A DNA stretch of 64,000 nucleotides from assembly GCA_900546065.1 (NCBI GenBank), contig URBK01000008.1:1-64000 (forward strand). Direction: 5' to 3'. The stretch's first letter is position 1. Every line of letters begins with the position of its first letter. Both the position numbers and the translations under genes were made by a program. The notes beneath the pieces were generated by a model, which was not told the DNA's origin, searched no databases, and was given only the letters and a program-made list of their open reading frames with translations. The stretch comes from an uncultured Alistipes sp. GTDB taxonomy: Bacteria; Bacteroidota; Bacteroidia; Bacteroidales; Rikenellaceae. Positions 17,468-26,600 of the stretch are shown one piece after another.

Positions 17468-19930
17468 ATGGAGATATCTTTCAACTGGTTGAAAAAGTAT
17501 ATCGACCTCGACATCTCGGCCGAAGAGACGGCGAAAATACTCACCGACATAGGCCTCGAGGTGGAGGATTTCCGAAAGGTGGAGACCATACGCGGCGGCT
17601 TGGCCGGTGTTGTCGTGGGTGAGGTTGTCGAGTGCGAAGACCATCCCGACTCCGACCACCTGCACGTCACGTCGGTAGACGTCGGCGCCGAGGCTCCGCT
17701 GCGCATCGTCTGCGGCGCCCCCAACTGCCGCAAAGGGCTCAAGGTTCTCTGCGCCACCATCGGCTCGGTGCTCTACCCCAACGGCGGTGACGAGCCCTTC
17801 AAGATCAAGCGCAGCAAGATCCGCGGCGTCGAGTCGATGGGTATGCTCTGCGCCGAGGACGAACTCGGCATCGGCACCGACCATGCCGGCATCATGGAGC
17901 TGCCCGCAGATGCCACGGTGGGAATGCCGGCACGCGAGTTTCTCCATATCAAGGATGACTATCTGATCGGCATAGGCCTCACGCCCAACCGTATCGACGC
18001 CGCCTCGCACATAGGCGTGGCGCGCGATCTGGCGGCCTACCTCCGCAGCCGCGGCAAGCAGGTGAGCCTCAAGCTCCCCTCGGTGGACGCCTTCGCTGTC
18101 GACAACCACGACATGCCGATCGAGATCGTCGTCGAGAACAGTGCCGCAGCGCCCCGATATGCGGGCCTCACGGTCACGGGGTGCAAGATAGCCCCCTCGC
18201 CCGAGTGGATGCAGAACGAACTGCGCGCCGCAGGCATCAACCCCAAGAACAATCTGGTCGACATAACTAATTACGTCCTCTTCGAGCTGGGACAACCACT
18301 GCACGCCTTCGATGCCGACAAGATCGAGGGACATAAGGTCGTCGTGCGCAACTGCGCCGAGGGCACGCCCTTCGTCACGCTCGACGGCGTGGAGCGCAAG
18401 CTCTCGTCGGAGGACCTCATGATATGTTCGGCCGTGCGTCCGATGTGTATCGGAGGAGTCTTCGGCGGCCTCGATTCGGGCATCAGCGACACCACGACGA
18501 ACGTATTCCTCGAGAGTGCATACTTCAACCCCGTCTCAATCCGCAAGTCGGCCAAGCGCCACGGCCTGAATACCGACGCCTCGTTCCGTTTCGAGCGCGG
18601 CATCGACCCCAACATACAGGTCTACGCCCTCAAGCGTGCTGCCCTGCTCATGAAGGAGCTCGCCGGAGGCAAGATCTCGAGTGAGATCACCGACATAAAC
18701 CCCACGCCGGCACAGGATTTCGTCTTCGACATCTCGTTCACGCGCATCGACTCGCTCGTGGGCAAGCATATACCCGAACAGACCGTACGCACGATCCTCG
18801 ACGCTCTGGAGGTGAAGATCCTCGCGCAGAAGGACGACACGCTGACGGTAGCCGTACCTCCGTACCGCGTGGACGTACGCCGCGAGGCCGACCTCATAGA
18901 GGATATCCTGCGTATCTACGGTTACAACAACGTCGAGATACCGCAGCGCGTAAGCTCTACGCTCTCGTACGCACCCAAGCCCGACAAGACCCGTCTTGTG
19001 AATATCGCGTCGGACTTCCTCTCGGCCAACGGCTTCACCGAGATCATGTCCAACTCGCTCACCAAGGGCGCCTACTACGATGCGCTGACATCATATCCGG
19101 CATCGGCATGCGTGCGCATACTCAACCCCCTGAGCGCCGACCTGAACGTATTGCGTCAGACGCTTCTGTTCAATGCGCTCGAGGCCGTGGAGCTCAACAT
19201 CAACCACCGCAACGGCGATCTGAAACTCTACGAGGTGGGCAACTGCTACTACTACGACCAGAGCGTCGAGACCGACAACCCGCTCAACCGTTACAGCGAG
19301 CGTTACCGTATGGACATCACCGTCACGGGCGCCGACGCCGCCCCGTCATGGAACTGCAAGCCCGCACCCGTGTCGTTCTACACGCTGCGCGCCGCCGTCG
19401 AGAAGCTTCTGCGCCGCTTCGGCGTGGACATCTACTCGCTGCATTGCGAAACGACGGATTGCGACCTCTTCGCCGATGCCGTCTCGCTCACGCACGGCAA
19501 GCGCGAGATCGTACGCATGGGTGTCGTATCGCCCAAGCTGCGCCGCATGTTCGACATCAAGCAGGAGGTATATTTCGCCGAAATCGAGTTCGACAATCTG
19601 ATCCGCCTCGCCTCGAAGCAGCACATCACGGCCGAGGAGCTGTCGAAGTTCCCCGAGGTGAAACGCGATCTGGCGCTGCTCGTAGACAAGGGCGTCACCT
19701 TCTCGCAGCTGCGTGACATAGCCTTCGCTACGGAGAAGAAACTGCTCAAGCGCGTGGTTCTGTTCGACGTATATGAGGGCGACAAGCTGCCCGAGGGCAA
19801 GAAGTCATACGCCCTGAGCTTCACGCTCGAGGACAAGACCCAGACGCTCAACGACAAGACCATCGAGAAGACAATGAACAATCTGGCCCGCCAGCTCGAA
19901 ACACGTGCCGGAGCCCAGATCCGCTCATAG
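17468..19930 (+). CDS. pheT: Phenylalanine--tRNA ligase beta subunit
   Basis: An 820-residue subunit of the (alpha-beta)2 phenylalanyl-tRNA synthetase. In order: N-terminus MEISFNWLKKYIDLD, the EMAP/tRNA-binding domain (HPDSDHLHVTSVDVG near 60), the B3/B4 editing domain (residues about 210-390, with FRFERGIDP), B5 (about 400-480), the catalytic-like core with EVGNCYYY, and the C-terminal ferredoxin-fold anticodon-binding domain (SKFPEVKRDLALLVDKGV). Length agrees with the family. The alpha subunit (pheS) is not in the neighbouring genes, as is common in Bacteroidota. The start at 17468 is fixed by the conserved N-terminus. Confidence 0.97.
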   Translation: MEISFNWLKKYIDLDISAEETAKILTDIGLEVEDFRKVETIRGGLAGVVVGEVVECEDHPDSDHLHVTSVDVGAEAPLRIVCGAPNCRKGLKVLCATIGSVLYPNGGDEPFKIKRSKIRGVESMGMLCAEDELGIGTDHAGIMELPADATVGMPAREFLHIKDDYLIGIGLTPNRIDAASHIGVARDLAAYLRSRGKQVSLKLPSVDAFAVDNHDMPIEIVVENSAAAPRYAGLTVTGCKIAPSPEWMQNELRAAGINPKNNLVDITNYVLFELGQPLHAFDADKIEGHKVVVRNCAEGTPFVTLDGVERKLSSEDLMICSAVRPMCIGGVFGGLDSGISDTTTNVFLESAYFNPVSIRKSAKRHGLNTDASFRFERGIDPNIQVYALKRAALLMKELAGGKISSEITDINPTPAQDFVFDISFTRIDSLVGKHIPEQTVRTILDALEVKILAQKDDTLTVAVPPYRVDVRREADLIEDILRIYGYNNVEIPQRVSSTLSYAPKPDKTRLVNIASDFLSANGFTEIMSNSLTKGAYYDALTSYPASACVRILNPLSADLNVLRQTLLFNALEAVELNINHRNGDLKLYEVGNCYYYDQSVETDNPLNRYSERYRMDITVTGADAAPSWNCKPAPVSFYTLRAAVEKLLRRFGVDIYSLHCETTDCDLFADAVSLTHGKREIVRMGVVSPKLRRMFDIKQEVYFAEIEFDNLIRLASKQHITAEELSKFPEVKRDLALLVDKGVTFSQLRDIAFATEKKLLKRVVLFDVYEGDKLPEGKKSYALSFTLEDKTQTLNDKTIEKTMNNLARQLETRAGAQIRS

Positions 19931-19948
19931 CGCACATGCGCAACAAAC

Positions 19949-19986
19949 AAAAAGGCCGCAACCCGGATTCTGGTTGCGGCCTTTTG
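19949..19986. terminator. Bidirectional terminator between pheT and the GH20 gene
   Basis: AAAGGCCGCAACC (19951-19963) pairs with GGTTGCGGCCTTT (19972-19984), flanked by A-run and T-run. It serves two convergent genes. Confidence 0.88.
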
Positions 19987-20004
19987 TATTGTACGCTATT
20001 CGAT

Positions 20005-22206
20005 CTATTCCAACACAGGATATACCCACGGCGACTGAAGCGTAACGAATGCGGCGCCGTTTCCATCCTTCGTAGAGACTATGCGCACGGCCTTGATCGC
20101 ATGGCGCGGGGCATCCACCACGCCTATGCCGTTCTGCAGGTCGCACACGCGGCGGAAGGTCTCCCCGTCCTCGCTCACCTCCATGTATCCCTGCTCGAAG
20201 ATACAGCGCGGCAGCTGTATGTACCCCGTGCGTATCTCCATACGGCGGCAGCGGACGGGTTCATCAAAGGTATATAACACCCAGTCGCCGTTGTGGCACG
20301 TACGGCCCGTGTAGGCTATGCGGCCGTCATACGAGGCGGCATTGGTGTATGGATATTTCGTACTCGGCGGAATCGACGAGGTGACCGTAACCTTCGGTTG
20401 CGACATGCGGAAACGAGCCTCGACACCCGCCTCGGGACTCACGGCCTCACCGAAGCGGCTGCGGAAGGCATAGAGCTGAGGTTTGCCGGTCGTGATCGGG
20501 CCCGTATATTCATGCTCCGTACCATTCTCTTCACCTACGACCGTATAATAGATACGCGAATGGTCGTCGGTCGATGCCGTCAGACGGCCGTCGGCATACG
20601 ACACCTTCGGCGGGAAGAGGCGGAATCCGACACCCATGGCGGCCAGACGGCTGTAATGCCCCGCCGTGAGACGCCCGTAGAAGTCGTCCCACGCGCGGCC
20701 GTCACCGCACCACCCGATCTCGCTCAGAGAACAGATACGCGGATAGGTCATGTAATAGAGGTAGTCGGGCTTCATGTCTCGGTGCGAGATGTATGCCTCG
20801 CTGAAGAAGCTCGCCTCGACACCCTGCACGCTGCGCATCTCCTCGGGGGTGAATCCCTGAGCGGCGAAGTCGAACGAATAGCACTTGCGGGCGTCGAATA
20901 TCGCGGCCCAGATGTGTCCGTCCTCACGCGCGCTCTGGCGCATGTCGAAGTAGAAATATTGTCCGGGCATCACCACCGTAGGGTATCCCTCGGCTGCGGC
21001 CTTGCGCGCCGCGGCGATGCTCTCCCAACCGTAGACCTGCGAGTTGCGTGTAAAGCGGCTGCCGGCAACGGCCTCGTTCCATACGCCCGGCACCTTGCCC
21101 AGCTCCTCCACCATTGCGGCCACGCGCCCCATGAAATATGCCTGCAGCTGCTCGCCTTCGGTCATTCCGCGGGCCTGCATCAGGGCCTTGCAGTCGGGAC
21201 ACGACATCCACTGCGAGAAGTCGACCTCGTCGCCGCCGATATGGAGGTAACGCGAGGGGAAGATTGCGGCAATCTCACCCAGAATATCCTTTAACAGCGC
21301 ATAGTTCGACTCCTTGGCCGCACATAGAACATTGCGCGTGTCGTAACCGTCCGATGCGGCAAGCGAGGGGGTATAGTTGCACAGCACCTCCGGCATCACG
21401 CGCGCCATGTCGCGGCTGTGGCCCGGAAGGTCGATCTCGGGGATGATCTCGATGTTGCGCACGACCGCATAGTCTACAATATCGCGCAGCTGCTGCTGGG
21501 TATAGTATCCGCCGTAGCGTTCGCCCCACTTGCCGTATATGGCCGCCACGGGCGAGTCACCGCCGCGGAAACCCCCGACCTCGGCAAGCTCGGGGTGTGA
21601 GAGGATCTCCACGCGCCAGCCCTCGTCATCCGACAGGTGCAGGTGGAGTTTGTTGATCTTGTGGTGCGCCAGCACCGAGATGAAACTCTTCACCTCGTCG
21701 GCCGTCATCCACGTACGGCATACGTCGAGCATGAAGCCGCGGTACGTAAAGCGCGGGGCATCCTCCACCTCGCAGCACCCCACCATCACCGGCAGCGGCA
21801 TATCGCCCGAATATACCTTCGCGGGCAGCAGCTGCAGCAGGGTCTCCACACCGTTGAAGGCGCCGCCGTAGGCTCCGCCCTCGATTACAATGCCCTCGGG
21901 CGTGACGCTGAGACGGTACTCCTCGTCGGCCAAATTTTTATTCAGACGCAACACAATATCGCCGCCCGACTCTCCGTTATATTCACGAAGCGAGAGCGGA
22001 AGAGATTCCGCCAAGTACTTTGCCAAGGAACGGAGTTCAGGGTAGTGTGTAATCTTAGTTGTTGTTAGTATGGTAAATACTCCGTTCCTTTTTTCATAGC
22101 CTCTGACTGCGGGCACGATATTCTGCGCCGCGGCGCCTGCGGGGCCACCGACAAGCAGCAGCGTCGCAACGAGCGTCAAAAGATGCCTGATCATCATAAT
22201 TTTCAA
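20005..22206 (-). CDS. Secreted beta-N-acetylhexosaminidase (GH20)
   Basis: A 733-residue exported glycosidase. The signal peptide is followed by the GH20b alpha/beta domain (about 30-150), then the TIM-barrel catalytic domain starting FTYRGFMLDVCRTWM. The catalytic Asp-Glu pair is in YLHIGGDEVDF near residue 322. HLHLSDDEGWRVEI and EIIPEIDLPGHS are other conserved family segments. A C-terminal region with an F5/8-like carbohydrate-binding fold (YTNAASYDGRIAYTGR to the end) follows. It hydrolyses terminal GlcNAc or GalNAc from glycans such as mucin or glycosaminoglycan. Met5 is an alternative start. It is divergent from mazG across a symmetrical promoter region. Confidence 0.93.
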   Translation of the reverse strand: MKIMMIRHLLTLVATLLLVGGPAGAAAQNIVPAVRGYEKRNGVFTILTTTKITHYPELRSLAKYLAESLPLSLREYNGESGGDIVLRLNKNLADEEYRLSVTPEGIVIEGGAYGGAFNGVETLLQLLPAKVYSGDMPLPVMVGCCEVEDAPRFTYRGFMLDVCRTWMTADEVKSFISVLAHHKINKLHLHLSDDEGWRVEILSHPELAEVGGFRGGDSPVAAIYGKWGERYGGYYTQQQLRDIVDYAVVRNIEIIPEIDLPGHSRDMARVMPEVLCNYTPSLAASDGYDTRNVLCAAKESNYALLKDILGEIAAIFPSRYLHIGGDEVDFSQWMSCPDCKALMQARGMTEGEQLQAYFMGRVAAMVEELGKVPGVWNEAVAGSRFTRNSQVYGWESIAAARKAAAEGYPTVVMPGQYFYFDMRQSAREDGHIWAAIFDARKCYSFDFAAQGFTPEEMRSVQGVEASFFSEAYISHRDMKPDYLYYMTYPRICSLSEIGWCGDGRAWDDFYGRLTAGHYSRLAAMGVGFRLFPPKVSYADGRLTASTDDHSRIYYTVVGEENGTEHEYTGPITTGKPQLYAFRSRFGEAVSPEAGVEARFRMSQPKVTVTSSIPPSTKYPYTNAASYDGRIAYTGRTCHNGDWVLYTFDEPVRCRRMEIRTGYIQLPRCIFEQGYMEVSEDGETFRRVCDLQNGIGVVDAPRHAIKAVRIVSTKDGNGAAFVTLQSPWVYPVLE

Positions 22207-22216
22207 ATTTATCTGT

Positions 22217-22259
22217 TACAAAGTTAACATTTCGTGTCGAAAAAATGGTAACTTTGTAA
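22217..22259. promoter_or_regulatory. Divergent promoters arranged as an inverted repeat
   Basis: TTACAAAGTTA (22217-22227) and TAACTTTGTAA (22249-22259) form an 11-bp inverted repeat. Each arm contains a TAACTTTG -7 box, one facing GH20 (minus) and one facing mazG (plus). Neither has a TTTG -33 element at 19-21 bp. Confidence 0.55.
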
Positions 22260-22279
22260 TCGGATAATTACGTTTTCAC

Positions 22280-23086
22280 ATGAACTACGACAATAAACTC
22301 AAAGCCGCAGAGCGCCTGCTCGAGGTAATGGACACGTTGCGCGCCAAGTGCCCGTGGGACCGCGAGCAGACATTCGAATCGCTGCGCAACAACACCATAG
22401 AAGAGACCTACGAACTTGTCGACGCCATCGCCGACCACAACATGGACGGCATACGCGAGGAGCTGGGCGACCTGCTGCTGCACGTGGTATTCTACTCGAA
22501 GCTGGGCGAGGAGGCCGGGGCCTTCGACTTCGCCGACGTAGCCAACGCCGAATGCGACAAGCTCATATACCGCCACCCCCACGTCTACAGCGACATCCAT
22601 GCCGACACTCCGGACGAGGTGCTCAAGAACTGGGAGGCACTCAAACTGCGCAAGAAGAACCGCAAGGGCGGCATTCTGGGCGGCGTGCCCCGCTCGCTGC
22701 CGGCAATGGTCAAGGCATTCCGCATAGGCGAGAAGGCGTCGAGCGCAGGCTTCGACTGGGGCCGCAAGGAGGATATATGGGACAAGGTCAAGGAGGAGAC
22801 CGCCGAAGTCGAGGCCGAGATGCGCCGCGGCGACAATGACCGCACGGCCGAGGAGGTGGGCGACCTCTTCTTCTCGCTGGTGAACATGTGCCGTCTCTAC
22901 GGTATCGACCCCGAGCTGGCTCTGGAGCGCGCAAACAAGAAGTTCATCACCCGCTTCAGCCACATGGAGACCGAAGCCGAGCGTGACGGAGGCCTCTTCA
23001 CCGACCTTACACCCGAACAGATGGAGGAGCTGTGGCAGAAGGCCAAGCAGGCCGAGACGGAGCAGGCCACAGGCGAAGGGAAATAA
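22280..23086 (+). CDS. mazG: Nucleoside triphosphate pyrophosphohydrolase MazG
   Basis: A 268-residue all-alpha NTP pyrophosphatase that hydrolyses NTPs to NMP and PPi, thought to clear aberrant nucleotides and modulate ppGpp responses. It has two MazG domains. The first has CPWDREQTFESL and the metal site EETYELVDAI with EELGDLLLHV. The second has DKVKEETAEVEAEM and EEVGDLFFSLVNM. The length matches E. coli MazG. It starts 21 bp after the right arm of the divergent promoter repeat. Confidence 0.93.
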   Translation: MNYDNKLKAAERLLEVMDTLRAKCPWDREQTFESLRNNTIEETYELVDAIADHNMDGIREELGDLLLHVVFYSKLGEEAGAFDFADVANAECDKLIYRHPHVYSDIHADTPDEVLKNWEALKLRKKNRKGGILGGVPRSLPAMVKAFRIGEKASSAGFDWGRKEDIWDKVKEETAEVEAEMRRGDNDRTAEEVGDLFFSLVNMCRLYGIDPELALERANKKFITRFSHMETEAERDGGLFTDLTPEQMEELWQKAKQAETEQATGEGK

Positions 23087-23107
23087 CAGCCTTTTCCACA
23101 GAAACTC

Positions 23108-23141
23108 CGAGATATCAATACGGACGAGATATCGATACGGA
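23108..23141. repeat. Two-copy 17-bp direct repeat
   Basis: CGAGATATC[A/G]ATACGGA occurs twice without a gap between mazG and the gamma-carbonic-anhydrase-like gene. Function unknown. Confidence 0.6.
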
Positions 23142-23200
23142 GTAGAAGAAGCGGAAGCCGATTCCGGATTTTATAATAGGAACGTAAAGATTACACAGAC

Positions 23201-23728
23201 ATGGCATACATAAAGGAGGTACGGGGACACACCCCGTCAATAGGCGAAGGCACATTTGTAGCCGATACGGCCGTTATCGTGGGTGACGTCACAATCGGGC
23301 GCGACTCGTCGATATGGTTCAACGCCGTGCTTCGCGGCGACGTGAACACCATCACCATAGGCGACCGTACAAACATTCAGGACGGCGCCGTCATCCACAC
23401 CCTCTACGACGGCTCGCCCCACCCCTCGCAGACGCACATAGGCAACGACGTCTCGGTGGGCCACAACGCCATCATCCACGGCGGCATCATCGGCGACAAC
23501 TGCCTCATCGGCATGGGAGCCATCATCCTCGACAATGCCGAGGTACCGGCGGGTTGCATCATTGCCGCAGGCGCGCTGGTGCTCTCGAACGCCAAGCTCG
23601 AACCCGACTCGCTCTATGCCGGCATACCGGCGCGCAAGATACGCACCGTGACGCCCGAGCAGCGCGAGCAGATCATCAAGCGCACGGCGCACGACTACCG
23701 CATGTACGCCTCGTGGTACGAGGAGTAG
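23201..23728 (+). CDS. Gamma-carbonic-anhydrase-like hexapeptide-repeat protein
   Basis: A 175-residue left-handed beta-helix protein. The repeats run from GDVTIGRDSSIW through CLIGMGAIIL. The three His positions that bind the metal in the gamma class are present in the order VIHT, VGHNAIIHGG, and the RGDVN segment that contacts the neighbouring subunit is intact. It may act as a CO2/bicarbonate enzyme or be an inactive paralogue; many bacterial homologues (YrdA, PaaY) have weak or unknown activity. It is 114 bp downstream of mazG. Confidence 0.85.
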   Translation: MAYIKEVRGHTPSIGEGTFVADTAVIVGDVTIGRDSSIWFNAVLRGDVNTITIGDRTNIQDGAVIHTLYDGSPHPSQTHIGNDVSVGHNAIIHGGIIGDNCLIGMGAIILDNAEVPAGCIIAAGALVLSNAKLEPDSLYAGIPARKIRTVTPEQREQIIKRTAHDYRMYASWYEE

Positions 23729-23810
23729 CCGCCGCACCCCGACACAACAACCTGCCCACAGAAAAGACCACGCCCTCCGATGGAATGGATGAACATAAAA
23801 ATCGGATGAC

Positions 23811-25172
23811 ATGACCAAATTCAAACTCAAGCAATCGGCCACAGTACTCAACATACTGATAGCACTGGTGGTAACCCTCGTGGTAAACTTCTCCTACCTG
23901 CTGTCGGTGATGGTTGAGCAGCGCGAGACCTCCGAGCAGCAGAAACTGCGCAACGAACGGCCCTTCTTCGTCAAGCCGCACCGCAAGGGTGTGCTGCGCA
24001 TCTCGCGCGACGGCTACGGCTATCTAATATGCGAGCGGCACTTCTCGCCCGAGGAGGGCGTCGACTCCGTGCGCACGGACAGCGTCTACGCCACAAACCG
24101 CAAGATCCGGTGGTACAATCTCCACGACGGAGACTCGCTTGTATGCACCATATTCCCGTCGAAAGGCGACTCCAACCCCGTCATGGACGAGGTTCTCATG
24201 CAGAACGGCAACGAGATAACCGCACCCATGATCTACGACCGCCCCAAGCGGAATCAGGACATGGCCGTGCAGCTGCTCTACTACTTTGTACTCTCGTTCC
24301 TGCTCATGACCATCATCACCGCACGCGTGGGCAAGGACAACTACTCAACCAAATCATACCTGCAACGCTGTGCGCTGGCGCTCGTTGCGGCATTCGTATG
24401 CTATTTCTTCGCGCCATTCATCGAGTGGCAGACGGGGCGCGTGCTGATGATCTTCCAGAACAAACACATGCCGCTCGACCTTATCGTCATACTGAAGTGT
24501 ACGGTTGTGCTGGTGGTAGCCGTACTCTACGGCCGTATCTACGGACTCATGTCGCAGCAGCAGCAGATACTGCTCGAGAACGAACGTCTGCGTAACGAGA
24601 ACCTCCAGACCCGCTACGACATGCTTATGGGTCAGATCAGCCCCCACTTCTTCTTCAACTCGCTCAATTCGCTCTCGATGCTCGTGCGCGAGAACGACTC
24701 CGAGAAGGCTCTGGCATACATCGACCAGCTCTCATATACCTTCCGCTACATCATCCAGAACGGACAGAACACCTCCACAACGCTCGAGGAGGAGATAGCC
24801 TTCGCCAAGGCCTACGGCGAGCTGTTCAAGGTGCGGTATGCCGACAAACTATTTTTCGACATCGACATCGACCCGCAATATGAGAAGTGGACGCTGCCGG
24901 CGCTCTCGCTCCAGCCTCTGATAGGCAACGCCGTCAAGCACAACACCATCACGCGCAAGCAGCCCTTCCACGTGTCGATACGTACCGAAGGGCCCGTACT
25001 GGTGGTATCGAACCGCAAGCAGCCCAAACTTGAACCCGAGCCCTCGACAGGCATCGGATTGAAGAATCTGCGCAGCCGCTGGCAGCTCATCACCGGACAG
25101 GACATTCAGATAATCGAGACCGACGACGAATTCACCGTACGTCTGCCTCTGCAAAAACCCATAACACGATGA
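23811..25172 (+). CDS. LytS/YehU-type sensor histidine kinase
   Basis: A 453-residue inner-membrane kinase. One membrane helix (about 12-34) precedes an extracytoplasmic region of about 115 residues. Three more hydrophobic segments (about 152-240) and a short coiled coil (QQQILLENERLRNENLQTR) come next. The His_kinase domain of the LytS type follows, with the phospho-accepting His in GQISPHFFFNSL near residue 279. The ATPase N box is LQPLIGNAVKHN and the G box GIGLKNLRSRW. It probably phosphorylates the LytTR regulator whose gene overlaps its stop by 4 bp. The signal is unknown; the periplasmic part suggests an envelope cue. Confidence 0.9.
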   Translation: MTKFKLKQSATVLNILIALVVTLVVNFSYLLSVMVEQRETSEQQKLRNERPFFVKPHRKGVLRISRDGYGYLICERHFSPEEGVDSVRTDSVYATNRKIRWYNLHDGDSLVCTIFPSKGDSNPVMDEVLMQNGNEITAPMIYDRPKRNQDMAVQLLYYFVLSFLLMTIITARVGKDNYSTKSYLQRCALALVAAFVCYFFAPFIEWQTGRVLMIFQNKHMPLDLIVILKCTVVLVVAVLYGRIYGLMSQQQQILLENERLRNENLQTRYDMLMGQISPHFFFNSLNSLSMLVRENDSEKALAYIDQLSYTFRYIIQNGQNTSTTLEEEIAFAKAYGELFKVRYADKLFFDIDIDPQYEKWTLPALSLQPLIGNAVKHNTITRKQPFHVSIRTEGPVLVVSNRKQPKLEPEPSTGIGLKNLRSRWQLITGQDIQIIETDDEFTVRLPLQKPITR

Positions 25173-25945
25173 AAGTACTCATAGTCGAAGACGAGACGGC
25201 TGCGGCCGTAAACCTGCAGGCAATACTGCGCAAGGTAGCCCCGACATACGAAGTGTTGGCGGTGCTGGAGAGCATAGAGGATACGGTGGACTACTTCCGC
25301 GACACGACGCAGACGGCGCCCGACCTCGTATTCATGGATATACATCTGGCCGACGGCGAGTCGTTCCGCATATTCGACTCGGTGCAGATCGACGCCCCGA
25401 TAATCTTCACCACGGCATACGACGAATATGCGCTTCAGGCCTTCAAGGTCAACAGCATCGACTACCTGCTCAAGCCCATCAAGGCCGAGGACCTGCAGCA
25501 CGCCATCGACAAGTTCGCCCGTCTGACGCGCAGCGAACGCACCGACTACAAGGGTCGTGTGGACGAGATGATCGAGAAGGCGAAGCAGGAGAGCCAGCAC
25601 GTCTTTCTGGTACACTACAAGGACAAGATCATACCTTTATATATTGACCGCGTGGCCTACTTCTATACCTCGAACGAGAAGGTCTCGGCCTTCACCCACA
25701 CGGGTGAACGCTACGTGGTTGACCGCACGCTCGAGATGCTGCAGTCGCAGCTGCCGGAGGATGAGTTCTTCCGCGCCAACCGCCAGTTCATCATCTCGCG
25801 CAAGGCCGTCAAGGATATCACGGTATGGTTCGGCAGCCGTCTGTCGCTCAATCTGACGGTGGAGACCCCCGAGAGAATCATCATCTCGAAGACGCGCGTT
25901 CCGGAGTTCAAGCAATGGCTCACGGCGGTTCACCCTGCCGATTAG
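25169..25945 (+). CDS. LytTR-family response regulator
   Basis: A 258-residue regulator. The receiver domain (1-120) has DE at 8-9, the phospho-accepting Asp in LVFMDIHLADGE near residue 56, TTAYDEYALQAF and the invariant Lys in DYLLKPIKAED. The LytTR DNA-binding domain occupies about 150-255 (HYKDKIIPLYIDRVAYFY; FFRANRQFIISRKAV). LytTR domains bind pairs of 9-bp direct repeats spaced about one or two helical turns. Exactly such repeats, CGNTTCACC, begin inside the 3' end of this gene and precede the next gene. It is translationally coupled to the sensor kinase gene. Confidence 0.93.
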   Translation: MKVLIVEDETAAAVNLQAILRKVAPTYEVLAVLESIEDTVDYFRDTTQTAPDLVFMDIHLADGESFRIFDSVQIDAPIIFTTAYDEYALQAFKVNSIDYLLKPIKAEDLQHAIDKFARLTRSERTDYKGRVDEMIEKAKQESQHVFLVHYKDKIIPLYIDRVAYFYTSNEKVSAFTHTGERYVVDRTLEMLQSQLPEDEFFRANRQFIISRKAVKDITVWFGSRLSLNLTVETPERIIISKTRVPEFKQWLTAVHPAD

Positions 25946-25977
25946 GCGATTCACCCGCCCAATTTGGTCGTTTCACC
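25926..25977 (+). promoter_or_regulatory. Candidate LytTR operator: three phased direct repeats
   Basis: CGGTTCACC (25926-25934), CGATTCACC (25947-25955) and CGTTTCACC (25969-25977) are spaced by 12 and 13 bp, giving periods of 21 and 22 bp. LytTR regulators are known to bind imperfect 9-bp direct repeats separated by 12-13 bp. The last copy ends 32 bp before the TATCTTTG -7 box of the next gene, which has no TTTG -33 element, as expected for an activated promoter. Confidence 0.65.
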
Positions 25978-26008
25978 GGCGTTACCGATCTTTTCGGCAA
26001 CGCCTTTT
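25978..26008 (+). terminator. Terminator of the kinase-regulator operon
   Basis: GGCGTT pairs with AACGCC (25978-25983 with 25999-26004), with an inner CCGA/TCGG stem, followed by TTTT. It sits between the direct repeats and the next -7 box. Confidence 0.6.
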
Positions 26009-26009
26009 C

Positions 26010-26017
26010 TATCTTTG
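26010..26017 (+). promoter_or_regulatory. -7 box of the small exported protein gene
   Basis: TATCTTTG, 30 bp before the start at 26048, without a recognisable -33 element. Confidence 0.55.
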
Positions 26018-26047
26018 TATCGGAAACAGGAAACAAATATCACGATA

Positions 26048-26521
26048 ATGAAACGTATAACCATCCTTACTGCGGCAGCGGCCCTGATAATGGGTACCGC
26101 ATCGGCACAGGATTTCGGCAGCCAGCAGCGCCCCGAGCGCAAACAGTTCACCCCCGAGCAGATCGCCGAAAGACGCGTCGAATCGCTGGGCAAGACACTC
26201 GAGCTGACCGACGAACAGAAAAAGGAGATATACGACATCTACCTTGCCAATGCCGCCGAGCAGCAGCAGGAGATGGAGGCGATGCGCAAGATCATGCAGC
26301 AGCAGCGCGAAAAGCAGCAGGCGCGTCAGAAAGCACTCGATGAGAAGATGCAGAAGATACTCGATGCATCACAATATAAGAAATGGTCGAAGCAGCAGCA
26401 GGCCATGCAGAGCCGCGGCCGCTTCCCCGCACAGGGCGGGTTCCAGCGTCCCCAAGGCGGTGAAGGAGGTTTCGGCGGCCCGGGTCAGGGCGGCGGTTTC
26501 GACAACGGCATGGGATTTTAA
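26048..26521 (+). CDS. Small exported Spy/LTXXQ-like protein, Gln- and Gly-rich
   Basis: A 157-residue protein with a signal peptide (MKRITILTAAAALIMGTASAQ). The mature part is mostly helical: FTPEQIAERRVESLGKTLELTDEQKKEIYDIY resembles the LTxxQ repeats of Spy/CpxP periplasmic proteins. It is followed by a Gln-rich coiled coil (about 65-115) and a Gly/Pro-rich tail ending GGFDNGMGF. Spy-type proteins act as periplasmic chaperones or metal/stress sensors. The start at 26048 gives the signal peptide and follows a -7 box. It lies between a LytTR two-component system and an outer-membrane protein gene, and the putative operator suggests it is a target of that system. Confidence 0.7.
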   Translation: MKRITILTAAAALIMGTASAQDFGSQQRPERKQFTPEQIAERRVESLGKTLELTDEQKKEIYDIYLANAAEQQQEMEAMRKIMQQQREKQQARQKALDEKMQKILDASQYKKWSKQQQAMQSRGRFPAQGGFQRPQGGEGGFGGPGQGGGFDNGMGF

Positions 26522-26600
26522 TCATTCAGTCCTTTCTTCTTCAAAAATCCCATATAGAATCCATTCTAGGGCAGTAATGGAAATTAGGTTGTTTTTCGGA

